A stretch of DNA of 7,498 bases from an uncultured Actinomyces sp. GTDB taxonomy: Bacteria; Actinomycetota; Actinomycetes; Actinomycetales; Actinomycetaceae. A program made the position numbers and the translations under genes. Where the stretch lies: NCBI GenBank assembly GCA_915069725.1, contig CAJZFF010000077.1, positions 1 through 7,498 on the forward strand, written 5' to 3'. The stretch's first letter is position 1; every line of letters starts with the position of its first letter. Under the pieces are notes generated by a model. That model did no database searches and was not told the origin of the DNA. It was given only the letters and a program-made list of their open reading frames with translations. Shown here one piece after another: positions 6,294-7,498 of the stretch.

Positions 6294-6388
6294 AGCAGGC
6301 GGGAAGGCGGCTGCTCTGCCTGCTATTCAGCTCCTTTATCAATAGCATGTTGTCCTAGTGGATATTGCGCTGCCCGGCATTTAATGCC
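6294..6388. repeat. Inverted repeats in the convergent psd/methyltransferase intergenic region
   Basis: The 151-base gap 6288-6438 holds no gene but three dyads. AGCAGGC (6294-6300) pairs with GCCTGCT (6318-6324) around a 17-base loop. The overlapping TGCTATT (6321-6327) pairs with AATAGCA (6341-6347) around a 13-base loop. GGCATT (6376-6381) pairs with AATGCC (6383-6388). The first two share TGCT and so are mutually exclusive folds. AT content is much higher than in the flanking genes. The position between convergent genes suits a bidirectional terminator. The TGCTATT...AATAGCA core also recalls the AATAGC-type intergenic repeats common in Comamonadaceae genomes, though I cannot confirm membership. 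Confidence 0.45.
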
Positions 6389-6438
6389 CCTTGAATTTGC
6401 TCCTTCTTTTGAATAAGCAGGGCCGCCGGGCCATGCTC

Positions 6439-7029
6439 TCAACCGCGCTCCGGCGCTTTTTTGCCGATGCCAAAGCAGACGGGCGGGCAGTTGGGCTGGT
6501 TGATGAACTGGTACTGAAGCACCTGCCACTGCCGTGCATCCAGCGCGGCCAGGCGGCGTTGCAGCAGCGCCATTTCGTCCGCGCCGCCGTCGTGGCCGTG
6601 GTAGGCCACGATGGCGATGCGCCCGCCCGGGCGCAGCCGGGCCTGAATGCTTTCGACGGCGCGCCAAGTGCTCTCGCCTTGCGTGATCACGCTTTTGTCG
6701 CTGCCGGGCAGGTAGCCCAGGTTGAAGATGGCGGCGCAAACGGCCTCGTCAGCGGGCAGGTGCCGGTCCAGGCGCGCGTGCGAGTCGTGAATGAGCGTGA
6801 CGGGCGCAGCAGGTTCTACGGGCCAGGCCAGCGCGTGCCGGGCCAGGCGCTGGCGCGTTTGCTCGATGGCGGCGGCCTGAATGTCAAAGGCATACACGCG
6901 GCCGGTGGGCACGAGCCGGGCCAGAAACAGCGTGTCGTGCCCGTTGCCCGCCGTGGCGTCGATCACGGTGCTGGCGGGCGTGATGACTTCTTGCAGCAGG
7001 CGGTGGCTGAACTCGCGCGCGTTCAGCAT
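6439..7029 (-). CDS. YtqB/MnmM-type tRNA wobble-uridine methyltransferase
   Basis: This class I SAM-dependent methyltransferase (PF06962 type, formerly annotated putative rRNA methylase) has 196 residues. The order of motifs follows Bacillus YtqB closely: SAM motif [11 protein letters not shown] (24-33), VYAFDIQ (45-51) with the ribose-binding acid, [12 protein letters not shown] (102-113), [11 protein letters not shown] (142-152), and [18 protein letters not shown] (174-191). YtqB of B. subtilis has been shown to be MnmM, which methylates 5-aminomethyl(-2-thio)uridine at tRNA position 34 to mnm5(s2)U; the same reaction is inferred here. The ATG (7029-7027) lies inside the end of tsaD, overlapping by seven bases. 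The pair is thus probably one transcription and translation unit of tRNA modification genes. The family call is firm; the exact substrate in this proteobacterium is inferred. Confidence 0.88.
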   Translation of the reverse strand: MLNAREFSHRLLQEVITPASTVIDATAGNGHDTLFLARLVPTGRVYAFDIQAAAIEQTRQRLARHALAWPVEPAAPVTLIHDSHARLDRHLPADEAVCAAIFNLGYLPGSDKSVITQGESTWRAVESIQARLRPGGRIAIVAYHGHDGGADEMALLQRRLAALDARQWQVLQYQFINQPNCPPVCFGIGKKAPERG

Positions 7030-7498
7030 GCCGGGCCGCCCTGGCTGATTGGCTCCAGCGGCCAGCGGGGCTTCACATCAAAGGCGTAGCGCCGCTCGGG
7101 CCGCGCCAGCCCGGCCTGCCAGCGCAAGGCGGCGGCGGCGGCGATCATGGCGCCGTTGTCGGTGCACAAGCGCGGCTCGGGGTAGTGCACGCGCGCGCGG
7201 CGCGCGGCGCAGGCGGCGTCCAGCTGCTGGCGCAGCAGGCGGTTGGCGCTCACGCCGCCAGCCACCACCAGGCGATTCAGCCCCGTGGCCTTGAGCGCGG
7301 CCAGCGACTTTTTCACCAGCACGTCCACAATGGCCGCTTGCGTGCTGGCGGCCAGATCGGCGCGCGTGGCCGCGTCTGGCCCGGCGGGCAGCTTGCGAAC
7401 TTGCGTGAGCACGGCGGTTTTCAGCCCCGCAAATGAAAAGTCCAGATTGCCGCTGTGCAGCAGCGGGCGCGGCAGCGCGTAGGCATCGGCGCGGCCCG
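7023..7498 (-). CDS. tsaD: tRNA N6-adenosine threonylcarbamoyltransferase TsaD, C-terminal part (runs off window)
   Basis: TsaD is the catalytic ASKHA subunit that, with TsaB and TsaE, transfers threonylcarbamoyl from TC-AMP to A37 of tRNA. The frame is open to the right edge, giving 157 residues of a protein usually about 340 long. Signature segments are [12 protein letters not shown] near the start of the fragment, [13 protein letters not shown] in the middle, and [12 protein letters not shown], whose aspartate is a metal ligand. The N-terminal HxxxH metal site lies outside the window. An internal methionine at 7412-7410 is not the start, because family sequence continues upstream of it. 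The stop (7025-7023) lies within the first codons of the downstream methyltransferase gene. Codon use matches psd, not the block containing tsaE and tsaB, so this tsaD does not belong to that operon. Confidence 0.95.
   Translation of the reverse strand, partial: GRADAYALPRPLLHSGNLDFSFAGLKTAVLTQVRKLPAGPDAATRADLAASTQAAIVDVLVKKSLAALKATGLNRLVVAGGVSANRLLRQQLDAACAARRARVHYPEPRLCTDNGAMIAAAAALRWQAGLARPERRYAFDVKPRWPLEPISQGGPAC

Noticed and set aside
6391..7089. A 232-residue plus-strand frame across the methyltransferase gene
   Set aside because: It is antisense to a gene with all MnmM motifs, has no ribosome binding site and has no recognisable domains.
7123..7206. GGCGGCGGCGGCG and GCGCGCGCGGCGCGCGGCGC runs as repeats
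   Set aside because: They are Ala/Arg-coding codon runs inside tsaD, not a separate repeat element.
2986..7498. A single t6A (tsaE-tsaB-tsaD) cluster with psd and a methyltransferase inserted
   Set aside because: tsaE and tsaB are actinobacterial in style and tsaD is proteobacterial, on the opposite strand and beyond a join. The co-occurrence is a result of chimerism.
1..7498. CRISPR array, tRNA or rRNA genes, insertion sequence ends
   Set aside because: Nothing with spaced direct repeats, cloverleaf or rRNA-like sequence, transposase or terminal inverted repeats was found at the joins or elsewhere.

Overview
The window reads as three blocks of bacterial DNA that differ in base composition, codon use and gene repertoire. 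They are joined at two points, near 1365-1385 and near 4875-4890. Each join lies inside a coding region and truncates the genes on both sides. The simplest reading is a chimeric metagenomic contig built from three organisms, probably oral ones. The taxon guesses come from gene order and composition as I recall them, not from any search.

Block A (1 to about 1380) has an AT-rich leader and then most of a cytosolic-looking glycoside hydrolase family 76 (alpha-1,6-mannanase-like) gene. It has moderate GC and mixed third-position codons, as in a Rothia-like actinobacterium. The gene runs without a stop into the next block, giving an artificial 904-residue reading frame.

Block B (about 1381-4880) is very GC-rich and Actinomyces-like. 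It holds the last 29 codons of a probable nnrD (NAD(P)H-hydrate repair), then alr (alanine racemase), tsaE (t6A ATPase), an uncharacterised secreted or membrane protein, and the first 67 codons or so of tsaB. The order alr-tsaE-tsaB is a standard actinobacterial arrangement, with an extra membrane-protein gene here overlapping tsaE by 4 bases. Both alr and tsaB begin with GTG exactly six bases after a -10-like hexamer, which suggests leaderless transcripts.

Block C (about 4881-7498) is GC-rich with a proteobacterial style (GCG/CGC-rich codons, Comamonadaceae-like). It holds the last 66 residues of a malonyl-CoA decarboxylase including the catalytic histidine, a probable terminator, a complete phosphatidylserine decarboxylase gene (psd), a convergent intergenic region with inverted repeats, and, on the minus strand, tsaD (C-terminal half, running off the window) overlapping a YtqB/MnmM-type tRNA methyltransferase gene.

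The tsaE and tsaB of block B and the tsaD of block C should not be read as one t6A operon, because they appear to come from different phyla. I see no convincing new defence, mobile or biosynthetic system. The most useful observations are the two joins, the leaderless promoters, the unknown membrane protein in the t6A operon, and the tsaD-mnmM coupling.
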